Part shown: positions 22,702-33,078 of the stretch, piece by piece
Layout of the letters: each line of letters begins with the position of its first letter
Position numbering within the stretch: the stretch's first letter is position 1
Source of the DNA: Aphanomyces cochlioides
Taxonomy: Eukaryota; Oomycota; Saprolegniomycetes; Saprolegniales; Verrucalvaceae
Assembly: GCA_019828595.1 (NCBI GenBank)
Contig: JAHQRK010000004.1
Coordinates: 2,046,001-2,110,000, forward strand
Direction of reading: 5' to 3'
DNA length: 64,000 bases
Made by a program: the position numbers and the translations under genes
The notes under the pieces: generated by a model
What the model saw: the letters and a program-made list of their open reading frames with translations, nothing else
Told to the model about the DNA's origin: nothing
Database searches by the model: none

Positions 22702-23718
22702 CTATTTTTCCTCGGCAGTGTCTGATGTCGTCGGCCGTCCTTCCTTGGCTTGTTCAGCGGCGATGAGATCCGCGACTTTCTTGTCCATCGCGAGCGAATG
22801 CAGGAGAATTCGCTGCACGATCAGTGCAGAATCGATGTCGAGACCTTTCGTGAGGAGGGCTGGATCGCGCTCGCCCTCCCAAATCATATGTGTCGCGTCG
22901 ACGATCTTGTACCCTCCACGGGTTTCAATTTCCCGCAGACCGTTCACTTGACCTTCTTCTTCGTTCGTGTAGAGATCGTAAATGTCCTTGTAGTCGCCTT
23001 CTTCTTCGTTCGCAAAGTACGGGACGGCAGCGATAATCTCGAAAATGTCGTTCAGTTCGCGAAGCAACACTTCAATGTCGGATTCTTTTGGAGCGGACGC
23101 TTGAGGCTGCTCGCGGAATGCAGGCGCAACTTCAGGCTCGGGGGCGCGTTGCGGAACGGGTTCGTCTTTTTCATACGTGTCGTCTTCGGGCAACTCGGCA
23201 TTGAGACCCCAGCTACCTTTGGTCCACTCAAAGACGGGTTCCCATCCGCATTCTTCAAAGAACTTGCCCAATTGGGTCTCCATAAGCGTGCTGCATGCGC
23301 CTCCTGTCGTCTTCAATCGGAGTGTCACCTGTTTGAATTGGCCAGGGGTTCCTGTCGTGAGGTAGAAAGGCAGGTTGAGAGTCTTGGCTGGTGGAAACTC
23401 GCCGCGGATATTGGCAATCGCATCAAGGATACCCATGAGCTCTTTGTACGATTCCGTGTTGGCTTGTTGTTCCTTTGGGTATTGTCCGAACAAGTCGGGG
23501 TGCGTGCGCAAGTATAGCTTGCGCAGCGTTTCCTTGATGGGTGGGATGCGCGTCGCTTTCTTTTTGCTTTCACGGAGCTGTTTCCGTCGCAGAGCACGTT
23601 CACTCATCTTTGCCATGAAGCGCACTTGCATCATATCGGGAGCGCATGCCGCCACAGCGGGCGTCCTCGTAAAGCATGGCGCAAGAGTTGTCGCGCGCGA
23701 AAACAATCGTCCAAGCAT
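22702..23718 (-). CDS. Mitochondrial TCAIM-like protein (DUF4460)
   Basis: Intronless, 338 residues, ATG 23,718. The N-terminus (MLGRLFSRATTLAPCFTRTP) is basic, with no acidic residue in its first 27 positions, as in a mitochondrial presequence. Residues about 60-130 contain ETLRKLYLRTHPDLFGQYP and SYKELMGILDAI, the J-like DUF4460 domain shared with vertebrate TCAIM (T-cell activation inhibitor, mitochondrial). The second half is acidic and helical (IEVLLRELNDIFEIIAAVP) and probably corresponds to the less conserved partner domain. The molecular role of the family is poorly known. Two CCGG-centred sites (ATCCGGACA and TTCCGGATAA) lie 35-65 bp upstream. Confidence 0.75.
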   Translation of the reverse strand: MLGRLFSRATTLAPCFTRTPAVAACAPDMMQVRFMAKMSERALRRKQLRESKKKATRIPPIKETLRKLYLRTHPDLFGQYPKEQQANTESYKELMGILDAIANIRGEFPPAKTLNLPFYLTTGTPGQFKQVTLRLKTTGGACSTLMETQLGKFFEECGWEPVFEWTKGSWGLNAELPEDDTYEKDEPVPQRAPEPEVAPAFREQPQASAPKESDIEVLLRELNDIFEIIAAVPYFANEEEGDYKDIYDLYTNEEEGQVNGLREIETRGGYKIVDATHMIWEGERDPALLTKGLDIDSALIVQRILLHSLAMDKKVADLIAAEQAKEGRPTTSDTAEEK

Positions 23719-24238
23719 GTTGCGTCTTCACCAGTCAAGATCTGATGGAGATGGACATCCGGACATTTGACTTTTTCCGGATAACTCAAAGAAATAAAAT
23801 AATTTAATTGGTTGAAAACAAGCAAATTGAGACATTTTATTGGTTGGATTTCGGCATAATGCATTGTAATTGGTCAGATTTTAGGAAGTCAGTTGCAAGT
23901 TCATGAGCCAATCATACACGATGTGGACGACAGCACGCGAAGAGTCATGCGGTGAAGCAACAGAAGGCCAAGGAATGGTCGAAAGTTGACATGCCTGTAT
24001 TGGTTTCGAGTGTGTCGATGGATGTGGCTGTCGTTGCTCTGACTGCGGGCCCCCAGCGAGGGGTCAAGACGAGAGAATAACACAAAGAAACAAGGGATCG
24101 TGGTATTTATGTCACAAAGGCGCGATATCCATTCCACACGTAGATACCGTCCATACATATAGGAGTAAGCAATAAATAAAGAAAGATGCAAGTGGTCCAA
24201 GAAGGCACTGCGATCGTGGCTTCGATGCTGCGTCCGAG
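23719..24238. other. Spacer without a recognised gene
   Basis: The first 150 bp are the AT-rich promoter of the minus-strand DUF4460 gene, with half-sites of the TATCCGGATA motif near 23,758-23,785 and CCAAT-type words (TAATTGG, TTGGTC) near 23,805-23,875. The rest, to the stop of the AN1 gene, is unremarkable and holds no supported exon. Confidence 0.4.
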
Positions 24239-24721
24239 TTAGACGCGCACCAGTTTGTCGGGGCGGAGAGCTGGGTTGAGTAGTTCGAGCTTGCGTTTGT
24301 TCTCACGCTTGTAGTCATAGCGGCATTGGTGCATTTCAGGATAGCGATGACTGCGGCAAAAGGTATAGCCACATTTGCACGAGACAGTCGCGAGTCCCAG
24401 TTTGGCGCGGCAGGTCCAGCATTTGCGCTTGTTGGGCTGCACCGTCGATTTCTTTTCCAAGCAGTCGACTACTTCGTCGAATCCATACATGGGTTTGTCT
24501 GGATTCAACATTTCCATCATCCAACCGTCTCTGGCCTGTTGTTTAGAGCTCGCTGTAGCTGCCTCCATCACGCCGAGCCCTAGAGTCAAACCTGTCTCTG
24601 TGTATTCGGCTTTCTTTTCTTCGCCTTCAAGATAGACACAAAGCACTTCATACAAGATATCTCTGTCGATGGCAGGGCGGCCCAGCGACAGCAGCTTTGG
24701 CGGTAGCGGCGACGGTGGCAT
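24239..24721 (-). CDS. AN1-type zinc-finger protein
   Basis: 160 residues, single exon, ATG 24,719-24,721. The C-terminal half contains an AN1 finger: CWTCRAKLGL, then CKCGYTFCRSHRYPEMHQC (residues about 105-140), with the expected paired Cys/His ligands for two zinc ions. The rest is helical with no second domain. AN1 proteins are often stress-associated and act with ubiquitin or the proteasome; no A20 finger is present, so this resembles the AN1-only class. A TCCGGATAA site lies about 85 bp upstream of the start. Confidence 0.8.
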   Translation of the reverse strand: MPPSPLPPKLLSLGRPAIDRDILYEVLCVYLEGEEKKAEYTETGLTLGLGVMEAATASSKQQARDGWMMEMLNPDKPMYGFDEVVDCLEKKSTVQPNKRKCWTCRAKLGLATVSCKCGYTFCRSHRYPEMHQCRYDYKRENKRKLELLNPALRPDKLVRV

Positions 24722-25948
24722 AGATAGGTATCAAGGCGACTTGGATTGATCCTTGATGATTTCGAGAACTGACTGTGAAGTTGAAGAAAAAATGGATATA
24801 ACGCCATCCGGATAATTTCCAAACTTCATTCTATTTTTTGTCTGAATTGCCCCAATTTTCGATTCTGATTGGCTGGAAAAGTTCAATGTCAGCGTGACAA
24901 ATGTGGCATTGCGTCAGTTATCCGGATACTAAGCAGGCACTGGTCACAGCTTCACCAAAACCATCCGGATAAATTATCCGTATCCGGTTGGTTCCTTCGC
25001 GAATACTCGCGGAGCGACGTCATTAGTCACTTGGCCGTGCCCGCCACACTTCGCCTTCGAGTGGCGTCATTGAAGTGAGTCCCCTGTCTCATTCTCTTCC
25101 CCATGCGGCGAGACGCGCGGAGGTCGATGGATGTCGCATTCGTAGGGAGATACCAAGTGCTCGATGCATGCATTGCCGCCGCTCTCGGCAGGACCCCGCG
25201 GCAGACTCGCAGATTCATCTAGCGGCGACGACGCGCGATGTCCCATGAACGAACCATCGCGTACATCGACCATGCGTCACTCGTACAGTGAATGGTAAAA
25301 TCTGGCGTTGTTGATGTTCATCCACGGCATGCTTTGCAAAGATCGCATCGAATGAACGAGCCCCTTGCAGTGTACCCTTCATGAGTCACTCAACCGTCAC
25401 AAACCGCTCAGTTCTGCAAGTGTAGGTATTTCTTTCTCGTGATGGCAGGTCCAGTTGTAGTCTCACATGACAGGAAAATTCAAGTGAGATTCAAACGATA
25501 GACAAGGTACTCGTGGAGGAGCAGACCCTTTCGCTGTTCAGTCACTTGTGTTGCGTAATGACTCTCCATCGTGGATCGCTGCTCCTCACGACGACGATCG
25601 TCATATGGTTTGAAATTGTCAAAGTTACTCGGTCATGCAACATTATATGATGGTCGTACTGTGATTACGTATACATGATATGATGCAACGATTGGTCGTG
25701 CTTTTTCCAATTTAAAAAAAAGTATATGAACATTTGTATGAATCAGATGATACCACGACCAAGGTCACTTTTATGGTCTTTGATTGGCTAGTTGGAATCA
25801 TTCTCTATTTTGATTGGCTAAAAATTATCAGAGTACGACCAAGGGTAATATTATATCATGCGTGCATACTAAACTGTGTTCACGACGACCAAGCCGTGCG
25901 AAACAGACGGCACTTCGTCTTTGTAGCAGACCACGACAGGAGGACGCG
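24722..25948. promoter_or_regulatory. Long spacer with repeated short promoter-like motifs
   Basis: Between the divergent AN1 and FYVE-like genes. It contains TTCTGATTGGCT (about 24,862), TATCCGGATA (about 24,917), CCATCCGGATAAATTATCC and TATCCGG (24,960-24,987), and two TGATTGGCTA boxes near 25,778 and 25,811. Five CGACCAA or TGGTCGT words fall within 25,650-25,890. Short ORFs near 25,000-25,270 have no recognisable domain. The 25,280-25,640 part shows nothing that could be supported. Confidence 0.4.
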
Positions 25949-27442
25949 ATGAATCCGACCGTAGACATCTCGGCTGACAAGTATGATAAGCATCTCGAGC
26001 AGCTCAATGTAATCTTGGCAGCATCGTTGGCGGACTTTGGCCACTGGATGAATTCCCGCGGGAAACCAGGCTGGCGACTCCTTCAAGACAAAGCGGTGTG
26101 GAAACTATTCGTTGGACATGGAAGCAATGCAGTGGGCCAGAAGTACCTATGTTCTGGAAACCTCAAGATTGAACTCCCAGACCTGCGCGACGCAATGCAC
26201 TGCGAGCGGAACTTTCATCTGCGGGCTTTAGGAGCACTCTTGTACGGTGACAACTTTGTTGACGCGGCGATCCTCCACAGTCGAGAGATCGGCCAACCGA
26301 CAAGCCCAATCCAGTTCTTTGGCGTCAAATCGCTTACTCTCCGCCTACCTTCCACTTCATCGGACTCACGCAAGACCAGCGAGCATACCTTCATCTACTT
26401 GGAGGTACATTGAGCTCTTAAAGCCAAGACTCATCCCTTATTGTAGTATTCTGGCACCCATGTCGATGACCGAGGCTGCGAAACGTACTTTGTCTTGACG
26501 GAACCCGTTGACATTGGAACCACCATTTCCAACCGCATCGGCGAGAAGCTCTCAAATGTGAAATTGTACCAGACCAACCCAGACGGAGGTGTCGACTTCA
26601 CAGTTCGGTGTCATATCCTCCGAGCTGGCATGGCGGCGGCAAAGCAAGAGACTATCTTCTGGAAGGACATGAACGTATCGGTGCCGAAGCTCTTGACTAA
26701 AGATTTCCTCCACTTGGGCAAAGAAGAGACGATTTACCAAACCATTGTCCTTGCCACGGGGAGCTTCGCTGAGTTTTGGGACAACGAATCGTACGATCCT
26801 GCAAGTTGAAGAATACCTTGCTCACTCCATTCCTCTGTAGGAAAACATGTAGCATCTGTAGCAAAGGCGGTCTCTTTGTGCGCCAGCACCACTGTCGCCG
26901 TTGTGGCTATGTACCTCAAGCACATTTATGCCCGCATGGCTGACATTCCTGTGCTAGATCATGTGCCATGCATGCACTGTCAAGCTACACTGCGTGGACA
27001 GACCGTCCAAGAAACCAACGAACAAATCTATCATCCTTGAAAAGTTCTGCAAGCGTTGCTTTGTCGGAGCCAAAGGGTTGTCTGCTAGAGGTACCCAGCC
27101 ATCCACATCTGTCTAACGCATGTCAACGTGTCTATGTAGTACGGAGCGCAGTCTTCAGTAGCGGCAGTCGAACCCCGATGTCCCAATTAACGACACCAAG
27201 TCAAGTTTATGTCTATGGGTTGACGCCGACATCCCAAGGTATTGGAATGTGAATCTCAACCACCAACTCACAGTACTTCATCAGTCGGCTGTGTGACGCC
27301 AACGTACAGTGATCGATACCCGTCCGAATCGAGCAGCTTATGGATGGATGCGGAAGCTGTGAGCAAGTCACGGTCTGCCCAGGACATGGAAGAGCTCATG
27401 CAAAAGTTGGAGAAGTCGATCATTTTGGGCTTGGATTCGTAA
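25949..27442 (+). CDS. START-like lipid-binding protein with degenerate FYVE-type zinc finger
   Basis: The ATG at 25,949 opens a long N-terminal domain (to about 26,770) that resembles the START-like half of many oomycete FYVE proteins, for example RALGALLYGDNFVDAAILHS, ETYFVLTEPVDIGTTISN and SFAEFWDNES. After an intron at about 26,790-26,839 comes a zinc finger with CSICSKGG and QHHCRRCG, then CHACTV and KFCKRCF in the next exon. This is the FYVE pattern without the full R-R/K-HHCR basic core, so phosphoinositide binding may be weaker. The C-terminal exons are serine/threonine-rich (SSGSRTPMSQLTTPSQ) and finish DMEELMQKLEKSIILGL before TAA. All four introns fit GT..AG and phase. Membrane-trafficking or lipid-sensing function is inferred from the family. 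Confidence 0.7.
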
Positions 27443-27806
27443 ATCCTGCTTTCTTGGATCGAGCTAAATTAATCACTGTAAATACACCTGCCTCTCTCTC
27501 TTTATCCATTTCCACTAGGAACGCTTGATAGATGTATATGGTGCACATCATCAGCTAAAGACGACATTCTGGCCAAATTCCTCCATCAGAATCTTTGTAT
27601 TAATAATAAATATATTTTTATTGAATGATATTTTCACAATATTAGCCAATTGTATCACAGAATTGCAGTTGAAGTATTAAATTTCGAAGGCATTGAGAGG
27701 GCTAGGGCCAAAAACCTCTGTAAGATCATGTCCACTGAGCGATTGGCTGGATCCAAATTTGATTTCGAGATTTTTTTCCAAAACAGACTCTGCAAATCGT
27801 GCCAAC
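27443..27806. other. AT-rich spacer before pogo copy 1
   Basis: No gene recognised. The stretch 27,600-27,660 is AT-rich with AATATATTTTTATTG. The flank ends in TA at 27,807-27,808, the left target-site copy of the pogo element. Confidence 0.4.
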
Positions 27807-27964
27807 TACAGAGGACCCGTAAAAATACACGTATAGTGGTACTAAGGCTCTGTTGTCAGCTAAAGAAACCTTAAACAATTAATAATATAATTTTTCACAA
27901 TAATATGTTTTGGAGGGGAAAATGCGAGGGAATTGGATGGTAGAGAGGTTAGATCATTTTCGAA

Positions 27965-29244
27965 ATGGAAGAAGTCAAGATCGCCAAGACGCGCCGGCGC
28001 TACAGCCTCGAGACAAGAAGAAACATTTTGCGCGCGCTGTCTGAGAAGACTCAGCAGCACGTCGCCAATATTAGCGGGATTCCTCTCCGCACGATACAGG
28101 ATTTCGTGCGAGAGAGGGAAAAAATCGAAAGGTCGCTTCTAGCGAAAAGAAGGCTGAATATTGGACAGCCAGGTCGTCCAGAAATCCTTCCTGGTGGCAA
28201 TGTAAGTCGTCTTATTTATTTCATATCTCACTCTTTATTAGGACTTATTGGACTACATGGTAGCGATGCGGGAGAAACATTTTCCCTTGACAACCTACCA
28301 TGTAGTACAACAAGTTAAAGCTCACAATCAGGAATGGGTAACGCAATATTCGGCCTCTAAAGAGGACCCATATAAATCGTTATTTAAACTTTGTAGAGAA
28401 TTTGTGTATAGACATGGATTTTCTCGCCGTCGAGCCTCTACAGCAAAGGCAATGACTTCTTTGCAAATGCTAGAGGTTCGACAGAAATTTATCGAAGAAT
28501 TTTGGAGCGAACACGACCATTTCGATGACTGTGATGTCATCAATTGTGATGAAACCGGCATATACTTCGACACTCCACCGAAGTATATCCTTGCCCAAAC
28601 GGGTGCTGATGCAAGCATTTCTCATGCTGACAAGTCCTGCCGCCTAACAGCCGTCTTAGCAGCGAAACGTAACGGTAATATATTGTTATTAATTGTTATA
28701 ATATTGTACAACTAGGTGATAAACTACCAATTCTATTTATCGTCAAAGGAAAGCCTGGAGGATTCATCGATGAAAATGAGTTGCAAACCTTTCCTTTGGG
28801 GCATTATTACGCTGTTCAGAAGAATGCATGGATCGATGGAGATGGCTGGAATTTCTACCTAGACACTATTTTAAGGTAATTTACTGGTGTTTGACTCCAT
28901 TAATTAGTGTTAGACCTGAGATTGAAAGACCTTCCTTGATAATTGTCGACAACTTTGAGGCTCACCTGACGCCGAAAAACATCGCTTTCGTGGAGGAAAA
29001 CCTCAGTTCTACTGTATGCACCCTTCCCCCGAACATGACATCTGTGCTACAGCCTCTTGATGTTGGGGTTATGGGCCCCTTTAAGGCCAAGCTGCGAAAC
29101 TTGTGGCTTCAAGAAACGTATCATCCCTCAACTGCAGTGGAGAAAAGGATGGCATGCATCAAGCGTGTCATCAAAGCTTGGGATATGATGACCCCAGAAA
29201 CGATTAAAAAGGCCTTTGAAAAGGCTATTCCAAGACGCAAATAG
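27965..29244 (+). CDS. Pogo transposase (DDE_1, DD36D), copy 1
   Basis: Four exons (27,965-28,201; 28,242-28,674; 28,716-28,875; 28,908-29,244) splice in phase to 388 residues. The N-terminus has a helix-turn-helix (YSLETRRNILRALSEKTQQH and IPLRTIQDFV), followed by a CENP-B-like second DNA-binding segment with CREFVYRHGFSRRRAS. The catalytic core reads VINCDETGIYF, PSLIIVDNFEAHLT and VLQPLDVGVMGPFK. The second and third aspartates are 36 residues apart. No stop or frameshift was seen, so the protein may be intact. The Harbinger insertion lies about 200 bp downstream of the stop and does not touch the reading frame. Confidence 0.88.
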
Positions 29245-29631
29245 GCTCGATATATAACACTAATACATGTCATTTCATTCATGTACTAAAACTAATTACG
29301 GAGTTTTTGGAGAGGAGAATCTTGAGTGCTGAACAGTCTTGCTTCTTGTATATTCAGATAGAGCGTAGTTGTATTGAATTTTGTAGTATATTGGTTTCAA
29401 AGATGATAGCTCTACCTTGAATTCTTAGCAAGAACAGATCTATGTATAAGGGCCTGGTCGCTGTGTGTTCAAGAATGTAAATCGTTCCTGTAATCCAAAA
29501 ATTATCAATTTCATTGGCCATCCATCCGTAATCCGGATATGATTACTGGAGGCGTTCACGCTTTACCCCCCTATTCTTTTCGTGGATGGATGGTTCACGC
29601 CTGTTCCTGTTTTGCCTCACACAGTGAAGAC

Positions 29632-30501
29632 ATGACCGAAGGCCAAAAGTCTCGAAGTAAGGGAAGACCGAAAACAAAGTCGCCTGGACCGTCTGCATCA
29701 TGGTGCGAGGACAGTGTTAGAGAGCTTTTTAGACTCAAGTTCACTCTGACATCGCAGCTCGTTTTGACACGAAGAACAATAGTCAAAAGAAGCTCGCATG
29801 GGAAATTCTAGCTGCTGAATTGACGACCACAATGAACAGACCGTTTACAGCAAAGCAGATACAGGATAAGGTAGTCTTCTATGCATCAAAATTGCCATAA
29901 CTAATCATCGACTGGTAGTACTCAAAAATGAAAACAGACTGGTCTTTGTCAAATCCAGCGTTGCCCACGCCCACAGGAAACTCTTCGCCTCCTTTCCAAC
30001 CACCTCATTTTTCTACTATGATGGAGTACTGGGGCGACAAGGCGGGTTATCAGAGAACATCTCTTCTTACATCGGATACAGTTTCTGACGATGGTCAACC
30101 GTCCTCCGACAATGAAAACGACGAAGGTAGATCCTCAAGCATTACTTTTGGTTAAAAAATCATGTAGATATCGCGTCAGAAGTTGGATCGAGTACTAGTG
30201 AATCCCAGATGCATGGACATCGTGCAAAGCGCAGGGCTGACTTTAAAAAGGATGAAACCTCTGCAAAGAAACAAAGTCCAAAACGCAAGCCGATGCACTC
30301 GAACTTGGCCTCAACGCCGTGAAAGAAGGACTCGTTGCCCTTGGAAACTCGATAGCTTCGACATCAAACCAACACAATCACAACGAAGTATCGTTGAAGG
30401 ATGTTCTGGCAGCGATTCAAGATCAATCGGAAGCGTTCAAGCAGCAAAGCCAAGTGATGAACGGTCTCTTGAAGCACTTACTAGATAAAGAAAACAATTA
30501 A
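29632..30501 (+). pseudogene. Harbinger Myb/SANT-like accessory protein, damaged
   Basis: The second gene of the Harbinger element, normally a DNA-binding partner that imports and guides the transposase. It shows a trihelix/Myb-like block: SWCEDSVRELFRLK, DTKNNSQKKLAWEILAAEL and FTAKQIQDKYSKMK. A serine/acidic linker follows, then a coiled tail (SLKDVLAAIQDQSEAFKQQ). Introns near 29,871-29,918 and 30,127-30,166 fit. Two one-base frame breaks are apparent without introns, one near 29,740-29,755 inside the Myb block and one near 30,290. The copy therefore probably cannot make the full protein. A TCCGGATA site lies about 100 bp upstream of the ATG. Confidence 0.7.
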
Positions 30502-30601
30502 ATAATTTTGATAATTCATCAAAATTAAATCAACATTTTCGTTTGACTCAATTAATATAAAACAAGATGTTTAAAGTGTTAAATATTAAATGAAATATCT
30601 A

Positions 30602-31741
30602 TTACATACGATAACGATGTTTAGCCAGAGCGTTTCGTTTGTTTTTCGCGGATCGACGCAAGATTGGGTTGGTGTCAACGATTGATGCTTCGTCCAAGTT
30701 GTAGTACGTATTTCGATCGCGATTTCGGCATGGAATGGCAAATAATCCATCGTTGAACCTGATCAGCATGTTGTGGAGAATGAAGCAAGTCGTAACCACA
30801 GAGACTGTTTTGTCAGGAGACTTTTCACTCATGGTAGTCTTCAAAATTCTGAACCGTTCTTTCACTCGACCGAAGGCGCATTCAACAGCCATTCGAGAGC
30901 TTGAATGATAGTAGTTGAATCGTCTTTGCAGTTTGTTCAGGCGGCCTCCTTCTTCATGAGCTAAGTAGGGCGTTATAAGCCAATATCCAGAGTCGCTAAG
31001 AATGAAGCATCCAACAGGCATTCGACTTCAAATGGATCGCCCAAAATTTGACACTTTCCATATCTTTCTATCGGGAAACGATCCCGGTCGAATATCAATA
31101 GAAATGAATCGATAATTGCTGTCCACCACTGCCTGAACATTAAGCGATGGATCCCCATTGCGATTGTAAAATCCATCGTAGTCCTTTGGGCGTTGTATGT
31201 CAATCAGTGTACCGTCGACGGCACCAACAACGCCGGGAAGATTGTTTTTCTCGCGAAATCCCCGCTCGATGTCCATCCACTCGTCATGAGTTGTTGGTAA
31301 GTGTATCCAAGTAGAGACGCGCGACGACAGAGCATGTAGAAGTAAGGAGACGACTTCTACACACCATGATTTCGACAAACCGAATGTGGCTGCGGTCTCA
31401 CGATAACCCCCTTGCGATCCAAGAAAATAGAGCAGCACGGCGACTTTTTTGTGAAAGGAGTGGTCGCAGTGCACAAGTAATGTTGTTGGTAGGACAGATC
31501 CCAGCGTTGACACCAGTTGAATGAAAGTGCTTTGTTGACATCGTAAATTCTCTTTGAACCACTTCTCGTATTGGAGATCGCCAAGCATAGAATCAAAATC
31601 GACTTGAGTAATCGTGAGCAAGTTATATTTGTCGGAGAGTACTGAGGCAGTCACACACACAGCCGCACAGACAGCTGCAGCTGCGGAGGCAACACTGACA
31701 ACGATGGCACGACAATCAACCATGGAGTCTTCGCAAAGCAA
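30602..31741 (-). pseudogene. Harbinger transposase (DDE_Tnp_4) with one in-frame stop
   Basis: Reading from about 31,690, the protein has the Harbinger features FGLSKSWCVEVVSLLLHAL, VVGAVDGTLIDIQRP (first catalytic D), PGSFPDRKIWKVS, FILSDSGYWLITPYL and VECAFGRVKERFRILK (last acidic residue and R-x-x-R helix). The frame is continuous from 31,741 to 30,602 except for a TGA at 31,028-31,030, just before the SDSGYW motif. No intron removes it cleanly. The stop would delete the last catalytic residues, so the copy is presumably inactive. Confidence 0.85.
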
Positions 31742-31980
31742 GCACTGAAAATGTGTGAACAGTGAGCACCGACCACGAGTTATTTACATTGACTGGATAA
31801 AATTCATCCGTATCGCAAAGCGTGAACTATTTCTAGCTTGAACGCGCAGCGACCAGGCTCTAAACTCTAAAGGAACATAAGTTGGAAAAGGTACTATGAA
31901 AATTAACATGCTGGGTGAGTGGCTGTTTGCCCAATCAAACGTTAGTACCACTGTACTTGTATTTTTACGGATCCTCTGTA

Positions 31981-33078
31981 TATGAGTCACTATATGGAAT
32001 CGTGCCAACATTTTGTTCACTTTTTCACATTTCCTGACAGGAAATTCATTATTTTATACTTGAAAAATGTATGTAATATATTTCCAGTGCGAGAAACAAA
32101 AATAGTGCCACATATTATGGCACGACCGCTGATTTGCCAAAACTCATCCCAAAGCGATTTCTCGCTTGAGCGCCAACATCCCATTCAGCAAGCTGACGGA
32201 TTCTAAGCAGCAATCGCATTGGAAAGCGCCTTAGATATAGCATCGTGCATAGAATAAATCGAATGTATTTTTTGAGTCATACACAGCGTGATTTTATTAA
32301 CACTGGTTTCACTTATATTTATCTGCGTAATCCGCCTGGATTTAAATGCATGCTCGGACTAATGACATCACTACAAAGCCTTGCACAGTTGTTCTTAGAC
32401 TTCACTCGGAAGGGGATACCTGTGTCCCTGTGGACATCGACTTCGATGAATGTGTTCCCTCCATTGAAATATACCAGCATATTTAGCTAAGCATCGCCAA
32501 GCAAATGGTACTCGTGTGAATCACACTAGTGTCGTTTGCTTGGCGATATTCAGTAAAATATGCACACTGTGATTTTATGGAGGGGGCGAAACGAAACTAT
32601 CGTTGAACTCGTGATTCTGCCTGACACCACTGTCATCAAATGCATCATAACGTTAGGTATTATTGAAAAGACCCAATATCCTCATCTCTTATTTTCGCCT
32701 CGTTGCGAACGGCCTCAAGGTGCATTGAATAGATTTGGCAGCCGTAATCACGCGACGTCAGTGTCTATATGAAATGCATGAACTTAAAACAAGGACATAA
32801 GAACATTTCATTGGTAGTAGTAAAGAATGTTTGTCCAATTGAAAAGTAATAAAGAGTGTGCCACTTTTGTTGGCACGAATTCTCGAGTTGAGTCAAGAAA
32901 TTGTCGATTGTGAAGTCCACAGGCCGTTTCAGGCGATTTGACGATGTTTTTTGTATTTTTGTCCTTCAACAACAAAAGCAGTCCATGGATACTGTATTCA
33001 TGGATCGTATAATATACGATTATATTATAATACTCAAGACAAGAGACACAAATAAGAAAATTGTATTGTGGAAGTTAT
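31981..33078. other. Spacer between the pogo element and a decayed transposase
   Basis: AT-rich with no supported gene. It contains the strong inverted repeat listed at 32,493-32,547, a smaller one at about 32,101-32,125 (GTGCCACATATTATGGCAC), and GTGCCACTTTTGTTGGCAC at about 32,859-32,877. The last resembles sequence in opposite orientation near 35,190-35,206 and might be one end of the transposon holding the 33,079-35,065 gene; this is weak. Confidence 0.3.
32493..32547. repeat. 55-bp inverted repeat (hairpin)
   Basis: The outer arms ATCGCCAAGCAAA and TTTGCTTGGCGAT are perfect 13-bp complements. Between them ACTCGTGTGAATCACACTAGT is itself nearly palindromic. The whole unit could fold into one long hairpin. 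There is no T-run or adjacent gene end to suggest a terminator. Confidence 0.6.

Larger units (their letters stand above)
29450..31860. mobile_element. PIF/Harbinger element inserted in pogo copy 1
   Basis: 2,411 bp. The left end begins GGGCCTGGTCGCTGTGTG. The right end, read inward, begins GAGCCTGGTCGCTGCGCG. Over the first 24 bases 21 match. The element is flanked by TAA on both sides (29,447-29,449 and 31,861-31,863), the 3-bp TWA duplication typical of Harbinger. It has the classical pair of genes, a DDE_Tnp_4 nuclease and a Myb/SANT-like protein, arranged tail to tail. Both are damaged. Confidence 0.93.
27809..31978 (+). mobile_element. Pogo-type DNA transposon, copy 1, interrupted by a Harbinger element
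   Basis: The left end is CAGAGGACCCGTAAAAATAC. The right end, read inward, is CAGAGGATCCGTAAAAATAC, and the match continues imperfectly (AC/AGTA..AGTGGTACTAA). Both ends are flanked by TA (27,807-27,808 and 31,979-31,980), the normal pogo/Tc1 target duplication. The element carries one transposase gene. Removing the Harbinger insert plus one TAA (29,450-31,863) leaves 1,756 bp, identical in length to copy 2 at 56,642-58,397. That match confirms both the element borders and the nesting. Confidence 0.93.

Noticed and set aside
22750..23517. 255-residue plus-strand open frame
   Set aside because: Antisense shadow of the DUF4460 gene, whose presequence and domain are convincing.
25067..25273. 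Small minus-strand ORF of 68 residues
   Set aside because: No domain, no promoter motif nearby and an odd composition; chance ORF is more likely.
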